From Bombus terrestris (lineage: Eukaryota; Arthropoda; Insecta; Hymenoptera; Apidae), in assembly GCF_910591885.1 (NCBI RefSeq), contig NW_025963554.1, forward strand, positions 1,178,001-1,242,000: DNA of 64,000 bases, read 5' to 3'. The translations under genes and the position numbers were made by a program. Below are positions 1-16,758 of the stretch, piece by piece. Within the stretch, counting starts at the first letter, position 1. Each line of letters begins with the position of its first letter. The notes below the pieces were generated by a model that searched no databases, had not been told where the DNA came from, and saw nothing but the letters and a program-made list of their open reading frames with translations.

Positions 1-1655
1 ACACGTTGTATAGTAAAGTTATGTAACGTCATACGTTATAACGTAGTACTATATAACGTCATTCGTTATAACGAAGTACTATATAACGTTATACGTTATG
101 ACGAAATAATATATAACGTTATACGTTATAACGTAATAGTATATAACGTCATGCGTTATAACGTAATGCAATATAACGTTACACGTTGTACAGTAATAGT
201 ATACAATGTTATACGGTATATAGTAATATTATGTAACGTCATACGTTGTAACGTAGTGCTGTATATCATTACACGTTGTATAGTAATAGTATACAATGTT
301 ATACGTTATAGCGTAATGGTATATAACGTTATACGTTATAACGTAGTACTATATAACGTTGTACGTTATAACGTAATACTATATAACGTTACACGTTGTA
401 TAGTAAAGTTATGTAACGTCATACGTTATAACGTAGTACTATATAACGTCATTCGTTATAACGAAGTACTATATAACGTTATACGTTATGACGAAATACT
501 ATATAACGTCATACGTTATAACGTAGTACTATATAACGTCATTCGTTATAACGAAGTACTATATAACGTTATACGTTATGACGAAATACTATATAACGTT
601 ATACGTTATAACGTAATAGTCTATAACGTCATACGTTACAACGTAGTGCTATATATCGTTACACGTTGTATAGTACTAGTATACAATGTTATACGGTATA
701 TAGTAATATTATGTAACGTCATACGTTATAACGTAGTGCTATATATCATTACACGTTGTATATATATATTATACAATGTTATCCGGTATATAGTAATATT
801 ATGTAACGTCATACGTTATAACGTAGTGCTATATATCATTACACGTTGTATAGTAATAGTACACAATGTTATCCGGTATATAGTAATATTATGTAACGTC
901 ATACGTTATAACGTAGTGCTAAATATCATTACACGTTGTATAGTAATAGTACACAATGTGATCCGGTATATAGTAATATTATGTAACTTCATACGTTATA
1001 ACGTAGTGCTATATATCATTACACGTTGTATATATATATTATACAATGTTATACGGTATATAGTAATATTATGTAACGTCATACGTTATAAGGTAATAGT
1101 ATACAACGTCATACGTTATAACCTAATGCAATATAACGTTATACGTTGTATAGTGATAGTATATAATATTACACGGTATATAGTATTATTATGTAACGTC
1201 ATACGTTATAACGTAGTACTATATAACGTCATTCGTAATAACGAAGTACTATCTAACGTTATACGTTATAACGAAATACTATATAACGTTATACGTTATA
1301 ACGTAATAGTATACAACGTCATACGTCATAACGTAATGCAATATAACGTTATACGTTGTATAATGATAGTATATAATATTACACGGTATATAGTATTATT
1401 ATGTAACGTCATACGTTATAACGTAGTACTATATAACGTCATTCGTAATAACGAAGTACTATATAACGTTATACGTTATAACGAAATACTATATAACGTT
1501 ATACGTTATAACGTAATAGTATATAACGTCATACGTTATAACTTAATGCAATATAACGTTACACTTTGTATAGTGAAAGTATATAATGTTATACGGTATA
1601 TAGTAATATTATGTAACGTCATACGTTATAACGTAATGCAATAAAACGTTACACG

Positions 1656-1711
1656 TTGTATAGTAATAGTATATAACGTTATAACTATTACTATACAACA
1701 TTACTATAACT
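1656..1711. repeat. Inverted 31-bp unit and palindrome (first of 32)
   Basis: Arm TTGTATAGTAATAGT (1656-1670) is followed by a 13-base centre (1671-1683) holding the palindrome TATAACGTTATA, and then by the exact reverse complement of the arm (1684-1698). The reversed segment is 31 bp (1681-1711), so the array phase moves by +1. The 31-bp segments begin at 1681, 2402, 2733, 2974, 4235, 4956, 5587, 5918, 7359, 9670, 10601, 11772, 12433, 13064, 13695, 14026, 15467, 17898, 19339, 24289, 24530, 25101, 28714, 30575, 32826, 34867, 36728, 39039, 40810, 46510, 53799 and 55989. The left arm is imperfect where the upstream unit reads ATGTATACTAATAGT. Confidence 0.93.
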
Positions 1712-4700
1712 ACACGTTGTATAGTAATAGTATATAACGTTATACGATATAGCGTAATGGTATATAACGTTATACGTTATAACGTAGTGCTATATAACGT
1801 TACACGTTGTATAGTAATAGTATACAATGTTATACGTTATATAGTAAAATTATGTAACGTCATACGTTATAACGTAGTACTATATAACGTCATTCGTTAT
1901 AACGAAATACTATATAACGTTATACGTTATGACGTAATAGTATATAACGTCATACGTTATAACCTAATGCAATATAACATTATACGTTGTATAGTGATAG
2001 TATATAATGTTACACGGTATATAGTAATATTATGTAACGTCATACGTTATAACGTAGTGCTGTATATCATTACACGTTGTATAGTAATAGTATACAATGT
2101 TATACGGTATATAGTAATATTATGTAACGTCATACGTTATAACGTAGTACTATATAACGTCATTCGTTATAACGAAGTACTATATAACGTTATACGTTAT
2201 AACGAAATACTATATAACGTTATACGTTATAACGTAATAGTATATAACGTCATACGTTATAACTTAATGCAATATAACGTTACACTTTGTATAGTGATAG
2301 TATACAATGTTATACGGTATATAGTAAAATTATGTAACGTCATACGTTATAACGTAATGCAATAAAACGTTACACGATGTATACTAATAGTATATCACGT
2401 TATAACTATTACTATACAACATTACTATAACTACACGTTGTATAGTGATAGTATATAATGTTACACGGTATATAGCAATATTATGTAACGCCATACGTTA
2501 TAGCCTAGTGCTATATATCATTACACGTTGTATAGTAATAGTACACAATGTTATACGGTATATAGTAATATTATGTAACGTCATACGTTATAACGTAATG
2601 CAATATAACGTTATACGTTGTATAGTGATAGTATACAATGTTATACGGTATATAGTAAAATTATGTAACGTCATACGTTATAACGTAATGCAATAAAACG
2701 TTACACGATGTATACTAATAGTATATCACGTTATAACTATTACTATACAACATTAATATAACTACACGTTGTATAGTGATAGTATATAATGTTACACGGT
2801 ATATAGTAATATTATGTAACGTCATACGTTATAACGTAGTGCTGTATATCATTACACGTTGTATAGTAATAGTACACAATGTTATACGGTATATAGTAAT
2901 ATTATGTAACGTCATACGTTATTACGTAGTGCTATATATCATTACACGTTGTATAGTAATAGTATATAACGTTATAACTATTACTATACAACATTACTAT
3001 AACTACACGTTGTATAGTAATAGTATATAACGTTATACGATATAGCGTAATGGTATATAACGTTATACGTTATAACATAGTGCTATATAACGTTACACGT
3101 TGTATAGTAATAGTATACAATGTTATACGTTATATAGTAAAATTATGTAACGTCATACGTTATAACGTAGTACTATATAACGTCATTCGTTATAACGAAA
3201 TACTATATAACGTTATACGTTATGACGTAATAGTATATAACGTCATACGTTATAACCTAATGCAATATAACATTATACGTTGTATAGTGATAGTATATAA
3301 TGTTACACGGTATATAGTAATATTATGTAACGTCATACGTTATAACGTAGTGCTGTATATCATTACACGTTGTATAGTAATAGTATACAATGTTATACGG
3401 TATATAGTAATATTATGTGACGTCATACGTTATAACGTAGTACTATATAACGTCATTCGCTATAACGAAGTACTATATAACGTTATACGTTATAACGAAA
3501 TACTATATAACGTTATACGTTATAACGTAATAGTATATAACGTCATACGTTATAACTTAATGCAATATAACGTTACACTTTGTATAGTGATAGTATATAA
3601 TGTTATACGGTATATAGTAATATTATGTAACGTCATACGTTATAAGGTAATAGTATACAACGTCATACGTCATAACGTAATGCAATATAACGTTATACGT
3701 TGTATAATGATAGTATATAATATTACACGGTATATAGTAATATTATGTAACGTCATACGTTATAACGTAGTACTATATAACGTCATTCGTAATAACGAAG
3801 TACTATATAACGTTATACGTTATAACGAAATACTATATAACGTTATACGTTATAACGTAATAGTATACAACGTCATACGTCATAACGTAATGCAATATAA
3901 CGTTATACGTTGTATAATGATAGTATATAATATTACACGGTATATAGTAATATTATGTAACGTCATACGTTATAACGTAGTACTATATAACGTCATTCGT
4001 AATAACGAAGTACTATATAACGTTATGCGTTATAACGAAATACTATATAACGTTATACGTTATAACGTAATAGTATATAACGTCATACGTTATAACTTAA
4101 TGCAATATAACGTTACACTTTGTATAGTGAAAGTATATAATGTTATACGGTATATAGTAATATTATGTAACGTCATACGTTATAACGTAATGCAATAAAA
4201 CGTTACACGTTGTATAGTAATAGTATATAACGTTATAACTATTACTATACAACATTACTATAACTACACGTTGTATAGTAATAGTATATAACGTTATACG
4301 ATATAGCGTAATGGTATATAACGTTATACGTTATAACGTAGTGCTATATAACGTTACACGTTGTATAGTAATAGTATACAATGTTATACGTTATATAGTA
4401 AAATTATGTAACGTCATACGTTATAACGTAGTACTATATAACGTCATTCGTTATAACGAAATACTATATAACGTTATACGTTATGACGTAATAGTATATA
4501 ACGTCATACGTTATAACCTAATGCAATATAACATTATACGTTGTATAGTGATAGTATATAATGTTACACGGTATATAGTAATATTATGTAACGTCATACG
4601 TTATAACGTAGTGCTGTATATCATTACACGTTGTATAGTAATAGTATACAATGTTATACGGTATATAGTAATATTATGTAACGTCATACGTTATAACGTA

Positions 4701-5917
4701 GTACTATATAACGTCATTCGTTATAACGAAGTACTATATAACGTTATACGTTATAACGAAATACTATATAACGTTATACGTTATAACGTAATAGTATATA
4801 ACGTCATACGTTATAACTTAATGCAATATAACGTTACACTTTGTATAGTGATAGTATACAATGTTATACGGTATATAGTAAAATTATGTAACGTCATACG
4901 TTATAACGTAATGCAATAAAACGTTACACGATGTATACTAATAGTATATCACGTTATAACTATTACTATACAACATTACTATAACTACACGTTGTATAGT
5001 GATAGTATATAATGTTACACGGTATATAGTAATATTATGTAACGTCATACGTTATAACGTAGTGCTGTATATCATTACACGTTGTATAGTAATAGTACAC
5101 AATGTTATCCGGTATATAGTAATATTATGTTACGTCATACGTTATAACGTAGTGCTATATATCATTACACGTTGTATAGTAATAGTACACAATGTTATAC
5201 GGTATATAGTAATATTATGTAACGTCATACGTTATAAGGTAATAGTATATAACGTCATACGTTATAACGTAATGCAATATAACGTTACACGTTGTATAGT
5301 TATAGTATATAATGTTATACGGTATATAGTAATATTATGTAACGTCATACGTTGTAACGTAGTGCTGTATATCATTACACGTTGTATAGTAATAGTATAC
5401 AATGTTATACGTTATAGCGTAATGGTATATAACGTTATACGTTATAACGTAGTACTATATAACGTTGTACGTTATAACGTAATACTATATAACGTTACAC
5501 GTTGTATAGTAAAGTTATGTAACGTCAAACGTTATAACGTAATGCAATAAAACGTTACACGATGTATACTAATAGTATATCACGTTATAACTATTACTAT
5601 ACAACATTACTATAACTACACGTTGTATAGTGATAGTATATAATGTTACACGGTATATAGCAATATTATGTAACGCCATACGTTATAACCTAGTGCTATA
5701 TATCATTACACGTTGTATAGTAATAGTACACAATGTTATACGGTATATAGTAATATTATGTAACGTCATACGTTATAACGTAATGCAATATAACGTTATA
5801 CGTTGTATAGTGATAGTATACAATGTTATACGGTATATAGTAAAATTATGTAACGTCATACGTTATAACGTAATGCAATAAAACGTTACACGATGTATAC
5901 TAATAGTATATCACGTT

Positions 5918-5948
5918 ATAACTATTACTATACAACATTAATATAACT
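5918..5948. repeat. Inverted unit, ATTAATATAACT variant
   Basis: This copy and the one at 2733 read CATTAATATAACT where most copies read CATTACTATAACT. The copy at 14026 sits in the corresponding place of the duplicated block (offset 8108) but has the common form. The variant therefore does not follow simple block descent, which suggests conversion or separate copying of short segments. Confidence 0.8.
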
Positions 5949-7358
5949 ACACGTTGTATAGTGATAGTATATAATGTTACACGGTATATAGTAATATTAT
6001 GTAACGTCATACGTTATAACGTAGTGCTGTATATCATTACACGTTGTATAGTAATAGTACACAATGTTATACGGTATATAGTAATATTATGTAACGTCAT
6101 ACGTTATTACGTAGTGCTATATATCATTACACGTTGTATAGTAATAATATACAATGTTATACGGTATATAGTAATATTATGTAACGTCATACGTTGTAAG
6201 GTAATAGTATATAACGTCATACGTTATAACCTAATGCAATATAACGTTATACGTTGTATAGTGATAGTATATAATGTTACACGGTATATAGTAATATTAT
6301 GTAACGTCACACGTTGTAACGTAGTGCTGTATATCATTACACGTTGTATAGTCATAGTATACAATGTTATACGGTATATAGTAATATTATGTAACGTCAT
6401 ACGTAATAAGGTAATAGTATATAACGTCATACGTTATAACGTAATGCAATATAACGTTACACGTTGTATAGTGATAGTATATAATGTTATACGGTATATA
6501 GTAATATTATGTAACGTCATACGTTATAACGTAATGCTATATATCATTACACGTTGTATATATATATTATACAATGTTATCCGGTATATAGTAATATTAT
6601 GTAACGTCATACGTTATAACGTAGTGCCATATATCATTACACGTTGTATAGTAATAGTACAAAATGTTATCCGGTATATAGTAATATTATGTAACGTCAT
6701 ACGTTATAACGTAGTGTTATATATCATTACACGTTGTATATATATATTATACAACGTTATACGGTATATACTAATATTATGTAACGTCATACGTTATAAG
6801 GTAATAGCATACAACGTCATACGTTATAACGTAGTGCTATATACCATTACACGTTGTATAGTAATATTATACAATGTTATACGGTATATAGTAATATTAT
6901 GTAACGTCATACGTTATAAGGTAATAGCATACAACGTCATACGTCATAACGTAATGCAATATAACGTTATACGTTGTATAGTGATAGTATATAATGTTAC
7001 ACGGTATATAGTAATATTATGTAACGTCATACGTTATAACGTAGTACTATATAACGTTGTACGTTATAACGTAATACTATATAACGTTATACGTTGTATA
7101 GTAAAATTATGTAACGTCATACGTTATAACGTAGTACTATATAACGTCATTCGTTATAGCGAAGTACTATATAACGTTATACGTTATAACGTAATAGTAT
7201 ATAACGTCATACGTTATAACTTAATGCAATATATCGTTACACTTTGTATAGTGATAGTATATAATGTTATACGGTATATAGTAATATTATGTAACGTCAT
7301 ACGTTATAACGTAATGCAATAAAACGTTACACGTTGTATAGTAATAGTATATAACGTT

Positions 7359-7389
7359 ATAACTATTGCTATACAATATAACTATAACT
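7359..7389. repeat. Inverted unit, ACAATATAAC subtype
   Basis: The inverted units at 7359, 15467 and 19339 share ACAATATAACTATAAC in place of ACAACATTACTATAAC, as expected for three copies of one block. Those at 7359 and 19339 also share ACTATTGCTATAC, while 15467 has ACTATTACTATAC. These point differences are useful markers for ordering the duplications. Confidence 0.85.
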
Positions 7390-10300
7390 ACACGTTGTAT
7401 AGTAATAGTATATAACGTTATACGTTATAGCGTAATGGTATATAACGTTATATGTTATAACGTAGTGCTATATAACGTTACACGTTGTATAGTAATAGTA
7501 TATAACGTTATACGTTATAGCGTAATGGTATATAACGTTATACGTCAAAACGTAGTGCTATATAACGTTACACGTTGTATAGTAATAGTATACAATGTTA
7601 TACGGTATATAGTTAAATTATGTAACGTCATACGTTATAACGTAGTACTATATAACGTTGTACGTTATAACGTAATACTATATAACGTTATACGTTGTAC
7701 AGTAAAATTATGTAACGTCATACGTTATAACGTAGTACTATATAACGTCATTCGTGAAAACGAAGTACTATATAACGTTATACGTTATGACGGAATACTA
7801 TTTAACGTTATACGTTGTATAGTGATAGTATATAATGTTACACGGTATATAGTAATATTATGTAACGTCATACGTTATAACGTAGTGCTGTATATCATTA
7901 CACGTTCTATAGTAATAGTACACAATGTTATCCGGTATATAGTAATATTATGTAACGTCATACGTTATAACGTAGTGCTATATATCGTTACACGTTGTAT
8001 AGTAATAGTATACAATGTTATACGGTATATAGTAATATTATGTAACGTCATACGTTATAACGAAGTGCTATATACCATTACACGTTGTATAGTAACAATA
8101 TACAATGTTATACGGTATATAGTAATATTATGTAACGTCATACGTTATAACGTAGTGCTGTATATCATTACACGTTGTATAGTAATAATATACAATGTTA
8201 TACGGTATATAGTAATATTATGTAACGTCATACGTTGTAAGGTAATAGTCTATAACGTCATACGTTATAACGTAATGCCATATATCGTTACACGTTGTAT
8301 AGTAATAGTATACAATGTTATACGGTATATAGTAATATTATGTAACGTCATACGTTATAACGTAGTGCTATATACCATTACACGCTGTATAGTAATAATA
8401 TACAATGTTATACGGTATATAGTAATATTATGTAACGTCATACGTTATAACGTAGTGCTGTATATCATTACACGTTGTATAGTAATAGTACACAATGTTA
8501 TACGGTATATAGTAATATTATGTAACGTCATACGTTATAAGGAAATAGTAAATAACGTCATACGTTATAACGTAATGCAATATAACGTTACACGTTTTAT
8601 AGTGATAGTATATAATGTTATACGGTATATAGTAATATTATGTAACGTCATACGTTATAAGGAAATAGTATATAACGTCATACGTTATAACGTAATGCAA
8701 TATAACGTTACACGTTTTATAGTGATAGTATACAATGTTATACGGTATATAGTAATATTATGTAACGTCATACGTTGTAAGGTAATAGTCTATAACGTCA
8801 TACGTTATAACGTAATGCCATATATCGTTACACGTTGTATAGTAATAGTATACAATGTTATACGGTATATAGTAATATTATGTAACGTCATACGTTGTAA
8901 GGTAATAGTCTATAACGTCATACGTTATAACGTAATGCCATATATCGTTACACGTTGTATAGTAATAGTATACAATGTTATACGGTATATAGTAATATTA
9001 TGTAACGTCATACGTTATAACGTAGTGCTATATACCATTACACGCTGTATAGTGATAGTATATAATGTTATACGGTATATAGTAATATTACGTAACGTCA
9101 TACGTTATAACGTAGTGCTATATATCATTACACGTTGTATATATATATTATACAATGTTATCCGGTATATAGTAATATTATGTAACGTCATACGTTATAA
9201 CGTAGTGCTATATATCATTACACGTTGTATAGTAATAGTACACAATGTTATCCGGTATATAGTAATATTATGTAACGTCATACGTTATAACGTAGTGCTA
9301 TATATCATTACACGTTGTATATATATATTATACAATATTTTACGGTATATAGTAATATTATGTAACGTCATACGTTATAAGGTAATAGTATACAACGTCA
9401 TACGTTATAACGTAGTGCTATATATCATTACACGCTGTATAGTAATATTATACAATGTTATACGGTATATAGTAATATTATGTAACGTCATACGTTATAA
9501 GGTAATAGTATATAACGTCATACGTTATAACGTAATGCAATATAACGTTACACGTTGTATAGTGATAGTATACAATGTTATACGGTATATAGTAAAATTA
9601 TGTAACGTCATACGTTATAACGTAATGCAATAAGACGTTACACGATGTATACTAATAGTATAGAACGTTATAACTATTACTATACAACATTACTATAACT
9701 ACACATTGTATAGTGATAGTATATAATGTTACACGGTATATAGTAATATTATGTAACGTCATACGTTATAACGTAGTGCTGTATATCATTACACGTTGTA
9801 TAGTAATAGTACACAATGTTATCCGGTATATAGTAATATTATGTAACGTCATACGTCATAACGTAATGCAATATAACGTTATACGTTGTATAGTGATAGT
9901 ATATAATATTACACGGTATATAGTAATATTATGTAACGTCATACGTTATAACGTAGTACTATATAACGTCATTCGTAATAACGAAGTACTATATAACGTT
10001 ATACGTTATAACGTAATGCAATATAACGTTACACGTTGTATAGTAATAGTATACAATGTTATACGGTATATAGTAATATTATGTAACGTCAGACGTTGTA
10101 ACGTAGTGCTGTATATCATTACACGTTGTATAGTAATAGTATACAATGTTATACGGTATATAGTAATATTATGTAACGTCATGCGTTATAACGAAGTACT
10201 ATATAACGTTATACGTTATGACGAAATACTATATAACGTTATACGTTATAACGTAATAGTCTATAACGTCATACGTTACAACGTAGTGCTATATATCGTT

Positions 10301-12957
10301 ACACGTTGTATAGTAATAGTATACAATGTTATACGGTATATAGTAATGTTATGTAACGTCATACGTTATAACGTAGTGCTATATATCATTACACGTTGTA
10401 TAGTAATAGTACACAATGTTATCCGGTATATAGTAATATTATGTAACGTCATACGTTATAACCTAGTGCTATATATCATTACACGTTGTATAGTAATAGT
10501 ACACAATGTTATACGGTATATAGTAATATTATGTAACGTCATACGTTATAACGTAATGCAATAAAACGTTACACGTTGTATAGTAATAGTATATAACGTT
10601 ATAACTATTACTATACAACATTACTATAACTACACGTTGTATAGTAATAGTATATAACGTTATACGATATAGCGTAATGGTATATAACGTTATACGTTAT
10701 AACGTAGTGCTATATAACGTTACACGTTGTATAGTAATAGTATACAATGTTATACGTTATATAGTAAAATTATGTAACGTCATACGTTATAACGTAGTAC
10801 TATATAACGTCATTCGTTATAACGAAATACTATATAACGTTATACGTTATGACGTAATAGTATATAACGTCATACGTTATAACCTAATGCAATATAACAT
10901 TATACGTTGTATAGTGATAGTATATAATGTTACACGGTATATAGTAATATTATGTAACGTCATACGTTATAACGTAGTACTATATAACGTCATTCGCTAT
11001 AACGAAGTACTATATAACGTTATACGTTATAACGAAATACTATATAACGTTATACGTTATAACGTAATAGTATATAACGTCATACGTTATAACTTAATGC
11101 AATATAACGTTACACTTTGTATAGTGATAGTATATAATGTTATACGGTATATAGTAATATTATGTAACGTCATACGTTATAAGGTAATAGTATACAACGT
11201 CATACGTCATAACGTAATGCAATATAACGTTATACGTTGTATAATGATAGTATATAATATTACACGGTATATAGTAATATTATGTAACGTCATACGTTAT
11301 AACGTAGTACTATATAACGTCATTCGTAATAACGAAGTACTATATAACGTTATACGTTATAACGAAATACTATATAACGTTATACGTTATAACGTAATAG
11401 TATACAACGTCATACGTCATAACGTAATGCAATATAACGTTATACGTTGTATAATGATAGTATCTAATATTACACGGTATATAGTAATATTATGTAACGT
11501 CATACGTTATAACGTAGTACTATATAACGTCATTCGTAATAACGAAGTACTATATAACGTTATGCGTTATAACGAAATACTATATAACGTTATACGTTAT
11601 AACGTAATAGTATATAACGTCATACGTTATAACTTAATGCAATATAACGTTACACTTTGTATAGTGAAAGTATATAATGTTATACGGTATATAGTAATAT
11701 TATGTAACGTCATACGTTATAACGTAATGCAATAAAACGTTACACGTTGTATAGTAATAGTATATAACGTTATAACTATTACTATACAACATTACTATAA
11801 CTACACGTTGTATAGTAATAGTATATAACGTTATACGATATAGCGTAATGGTATATAACGTTATACGTTATAACGTAGTGCTATATAACGTTACACGTTG
11901 TATAGTAATAGTATACAATGTTATACGTTATATAGTAAAATTATGTAACGTTATACGTTATAACGTAGTACTATATAACGTCATTCGTTATAACGAAAGA
12001 CTATATAACGTTATACGTTATGACGTAATAATATATAACGTCATACGTTATAACCTAATGCAATATAACATTATACGTTGTATAGTGATAGTATATAATG
12101 TTACACGGTATATAGTAATATTATGTAACGTCATACGTTATAACGTAGTGCTGTATATCATTACACGTTGTATAGTTATAGTATACAATGTTATACGGTA
12201 TATAGTAATATTATGTAACGTCATACGTTATAAGGTAATAGTATAGAACGTCATACGTTATAACGTAATGCAATATAACGTTACACGTTGTATAGTGATA
12301 GTATATAATGTTATACGGTATATAGTAATATTATGTAACGTCATACGTTATAAGGTAATAGTATATAACGTCATACGTTATAACGTAATGCAATAAAACG
12401 TTACACGTTGTATAGTAATAGTATATAACGTTATAACTATTACTATACAACATTACTATAACTACACGTTGTATAGTAATAGTATATAACGTTATACGAT
12501 ATAGCGTAATGGTATATAACGTTATACGTTATAACGTAGTGCTATATAACGTTACACGTTGTATAGTAATAGTATACAATGTTATACGTTATATAGTAAA
12601 ATTATGTAACGTTATACGTTATAACGTAGTACTATATAACGTCATTCGTTATAACGAAAGACTATATAACGTTATACGTTATGACGTAATAATATATAAC
12701 GTCATACGTTATAACCTAATGCAATATAACATTATACGTTGTATAGTGATAGTATATAATGTTACACGGTATATAGTAATATTATATAACGTCATACGTT
12801 ATAACGTAGTGCTATATATCGTTACACGTTGTATAGTAATAGCATACAATGTTATACGGTATATAGTAATATTATGTAACGTCATACGTTATAAGGTAAT
12901 AGTATATAACGTCATACGTTATAACGTAATGCAATATAACGTTATACGTTGTATAGT

Positions 12958-15900
12958 GATAGTATACAATGTTATACGGTATATAGTAAAATTATGTAAC
13001 GTCATACGTTATAACGTAATGCAATAAAACGTTACACGATGTATACTAATAGTATATCACGTTATAACTATTACTATACAACATTACTATAACTACACGT
13101 TGTATAGTGATAGTATATAATGTTACACTGTATATAGTAATATTATGTAACGTCATACGTTATAACGTAGTGCTGTATATCATTACACGTTGTATAGTAA
13201 TAGTACACAATGTTATCCGGTATATAGTAATATTATGTTACGTCATACGTTATAACGTAGTGCTATATATCATTACACGTTGTATAGTAATAGTACACAA
13301 TGTTATACGGTATATAGTAATATTATGTAACGTCATACGTTATAAGGTAATAGTATATAACGTCATACGTTATAACGTAATGCAATATAACGTTACACGT
13401 TGTATAGTTATAGTATATAATGTTATACGGTATATAGTAATATTATGTAACGTCATACGTTGTAACGTAGTGCTGTATATCATTACACGTTGTATAGTAA
13501 TAGTATACAATGTTATACGTTATAGCGTAATGGTATATAACGTTATACGTTATAACGTAGTACTATATAACGTTGTACGTTATAACGTAATACTATATAA
13601 CGTTACACGTTGTATAGTAAAGTTATGTAACGTCAAACGTTATAACGTAATGCAATAAAACGTTACACGATGTATACTAATAGTATATCACGTTATAACT
13701 ATTACTATACAACATTACTATAACTACACGTTGTATAGTGATAGTATATAATGTTACACGGTATATAGCAATATTATGTAACGCCATACGTTATAACCTA
13801 GTGCTATATATCATTACACGTTGTATAGTAATAGTACACAATGTTATACGGTATATAGTAATATTATGTAACGTCATACGTTATAACGTAATGCAATATA
13901 ACGTTATACGTTGTATAGTGATAGTATACAATGTTATACGGTATATAGTAAAATTATGTAACGTCATACGTTATAACGTAATGCAATAAAACGTTACACG
14001 ATGTATACTAATAGTATATCACGTTATAACTATTACTATACAACATTACTATAACTACACGTTGTATAGTGATAGTATATAATGTTACACGGTATATAGT
14101 AATATTATGTAACGTCATACGTTATAACGTAGTGCTGTATATCATTACACGTTGTATAGTAATAGTACACAATGTTATACGGTATATAGTAATATTATGT
14201 AACGTCATACGTTATTACGTAGTGCTATATATCATTACACGTTGTATAGTAATAATATACAATGTTATACGGTATATAGTAATATTATGTAACGTCATAC
14301 GTTGTAAGGTAATAGTATATAACGTCATACGTTATAACCTAATGCAATATAACGTTATACGTTGTATAGTGATAGTATATAATGTTACACGGTATATAGT
14401 AATATTATGTAACGTCACACGTTGTAACGTAGTGCTGTATATCATTACACGTTGTATAGTCATAGTATACAATGTTATACGGTATATAGTAATATTATGT
14501 AACGTCATACGTAATAAGGTAATAGTATATAACGTCATACGTTATAACGTAATGCAATACAACGTTACACGTTGTATAGTGATAGTATATAATGTTATAC
14601 GGTATATAGTAATATTATGTAACGTCATACGTTATAACGTAGTGCTATATATCATTACACGTTGTATATATATATTATACAATGTTATCCGGTATATAGT
14701 AATATTATGTAACGTCATACGTTATAACGTAGTGCCATATATCATTACACGTTGTATAGTAATAGTACAAAATGTTATCCGGTATATAGTAATATTATGT
14801 AACGTCATACGTTATAACGTAGTGTTATATATCATTACACGTTGTATATATATATTATACAACGTTATACGGTATATACTAATATTATGTAACGTCATAC
14901 GTTATAAGGTAATAGCATACCACGTCATACGTTATAACGTAGTGCTATATACCATTACACGTTGTATAGTAATATTATACAATGTTATACGGTATATAGT
15001 AATATTATGTAACGTCATACGTTATAAGGTAATAGTATACAACGTCATACGTCATAACGTAATGCAATATAACGTTATACGTTGTATAGTGATAGTATAT
15101 AATGTTACACGGTATATAGTAATATTATGTAACGTCATACGTTATAACGTAGTACTATATAACGTTGTACGTTATAACGTAATACTATATAACGTTATAC
15201 GTTGTATAGTAAAATTATGTAACGTCATACGTTATAACGTAGTACTATATAACGTCATTCGTTATAACGAAGTACTATATAACGTTATACGTTATAACGT
15301 AATAGTATATAACGTCATACGTTATAACTTAATGCAATATATCGTTACACTTTGTATAGTGATAGTATATAATGTTATACGGTATATAGTAATATTATGT
15401 AACGTCATACGTTATAACGTAATGCAATAAAACGTTACACGTTGTATAGTAATAGTATATAACGTTATAACTATTACTATACAATATAACTATAACTACA
15501 CGTTGTATAGTAATAGTATATAACGTTATACGTTATAGCGTAATGGTATATAACGTTATATGTTATAACGTAGTGCTATATAACGTTACACGTTGTATAG
15601 TAATAGTATATAACGTTATACGTTATAGCGTAATGGTATATAACGTTATACGTCAAAACGTAGTGCTATATAACGTTACACGTTGTATAGTAATAGTATA
15701 CAATGTTATACGGTATATAGTTAAATTATGTAACGTCATACGTTATAACGTAGTACTATATAACGTTGTACGTTATAACGTAATACTATATAACGTTATA
15801 CGTTGTACAGTAAAATTATGTAACGTCATACGTTATAACGTAGTACTATATAACGTCATTCGTGAAAACGAAGTACTATATAACGTTATACGTTATGACG

Positions 15901-16758
15901 GAATACTATTTAACGTTATACGTTGTATAGTGATAGTATATAATGTTACACGGTATATAGTAATATTATGTAACGTCATACGTTATAACGTAGTGCTGTA
16001 TATCATTACACGTTCTATAGTAATAGTACACAATGTTATCCGGTATATAGTAATATTATGTAACGTCATACGTTATAACGTAGTGCTATATATCGTTACA
16101 CGTTGTATAGTAATAGTATACAATGTTATACGGTATATAGTAATATTATGTAACGTCATACGTTATAACGAAGTGCTATATACCATTACACGTTGTATAG
16201 TAACAATATACAATGTTATACGGTATATAGTAATATTATGTAACGTCATACGTTATAACGTAGTGCTGTATATCATTACGCGTTGTATAGTAATAGTACA
16301 CAATGTGATCCGGTATATAGTAATATTATGTAACTTCATACGTTGTAAGGTAATAGTCTATAACGTCATACGTTATAACGTAATGCCATATATCGTTACA
16401 CGTTGTATAGTAATAGTATACAATGTTATACGGTATATAGTAATATTATGTAACGTCATACGTTATAACGTAGTGCTATATACCATTACACGCTGTATAG
16501 TAATAATATACAATGTTATACGGTATATAGTAATATTATGTAACGTCATACGTTATAACGTAGTGCTGTATATCATTACACGTTGTATAGTAATAGTACA
16601 CAATGTTATACGGTATATAGTAATATTATGTAACGTCATACGTTATAAGGAAATAGTATATAACGTCATACGTTATAACGTAATGCAATATAACGTTACA
16701 CGTTTTATAGTGATAGTATATAATGTTATACGGTATATAGTAATATTATGTAACGTCA
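12958..16758. repeat. Higher-order block, copy 2
   Basis: Copy of 4850-8650 at a constant offset of 8108, with inverted units at 13064, 13695, 14026 and 15467. It carries the same rare variants, including CATTCGTGAAAACG and CACGTTCTATAG. It departs from copy 1 near 16760, where it goes directly to an AATAAAACG unit. Scattered single-base differences from copy 1 exist, but the offset does not change, so indels have not accumulated. Confidence 0.85.

Larger units (their letters stand above)
4850..8650. repeat. Higher-order block, copy 1
   Basis: About 3.8 kb, with inverted units at 4956, 5587, 5918 and 7359 (spacings 631, 331, 1441). The same order of unit variants and the same spacings recur 8108 bp to the right. 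Rare shared variants include AACGTCACACGTTGTAACG (near 6304), CATTCGTGAAAACG (near 7749) and CACGTTCTATAG (near 7901). Limits are approximate because they were judged by eye from variant order. Confidence 0.85.

Noticed and set aside
6224..6430. Minus-strand open stretches of 60-68 codons, repeated identically at 14332, 18204 and others at 48627, 51627, 55167 and 57296
   Set aside because: They are antisense readings of duplicated satellite blocks. Their identity reflects block duplication, not gene conservation.
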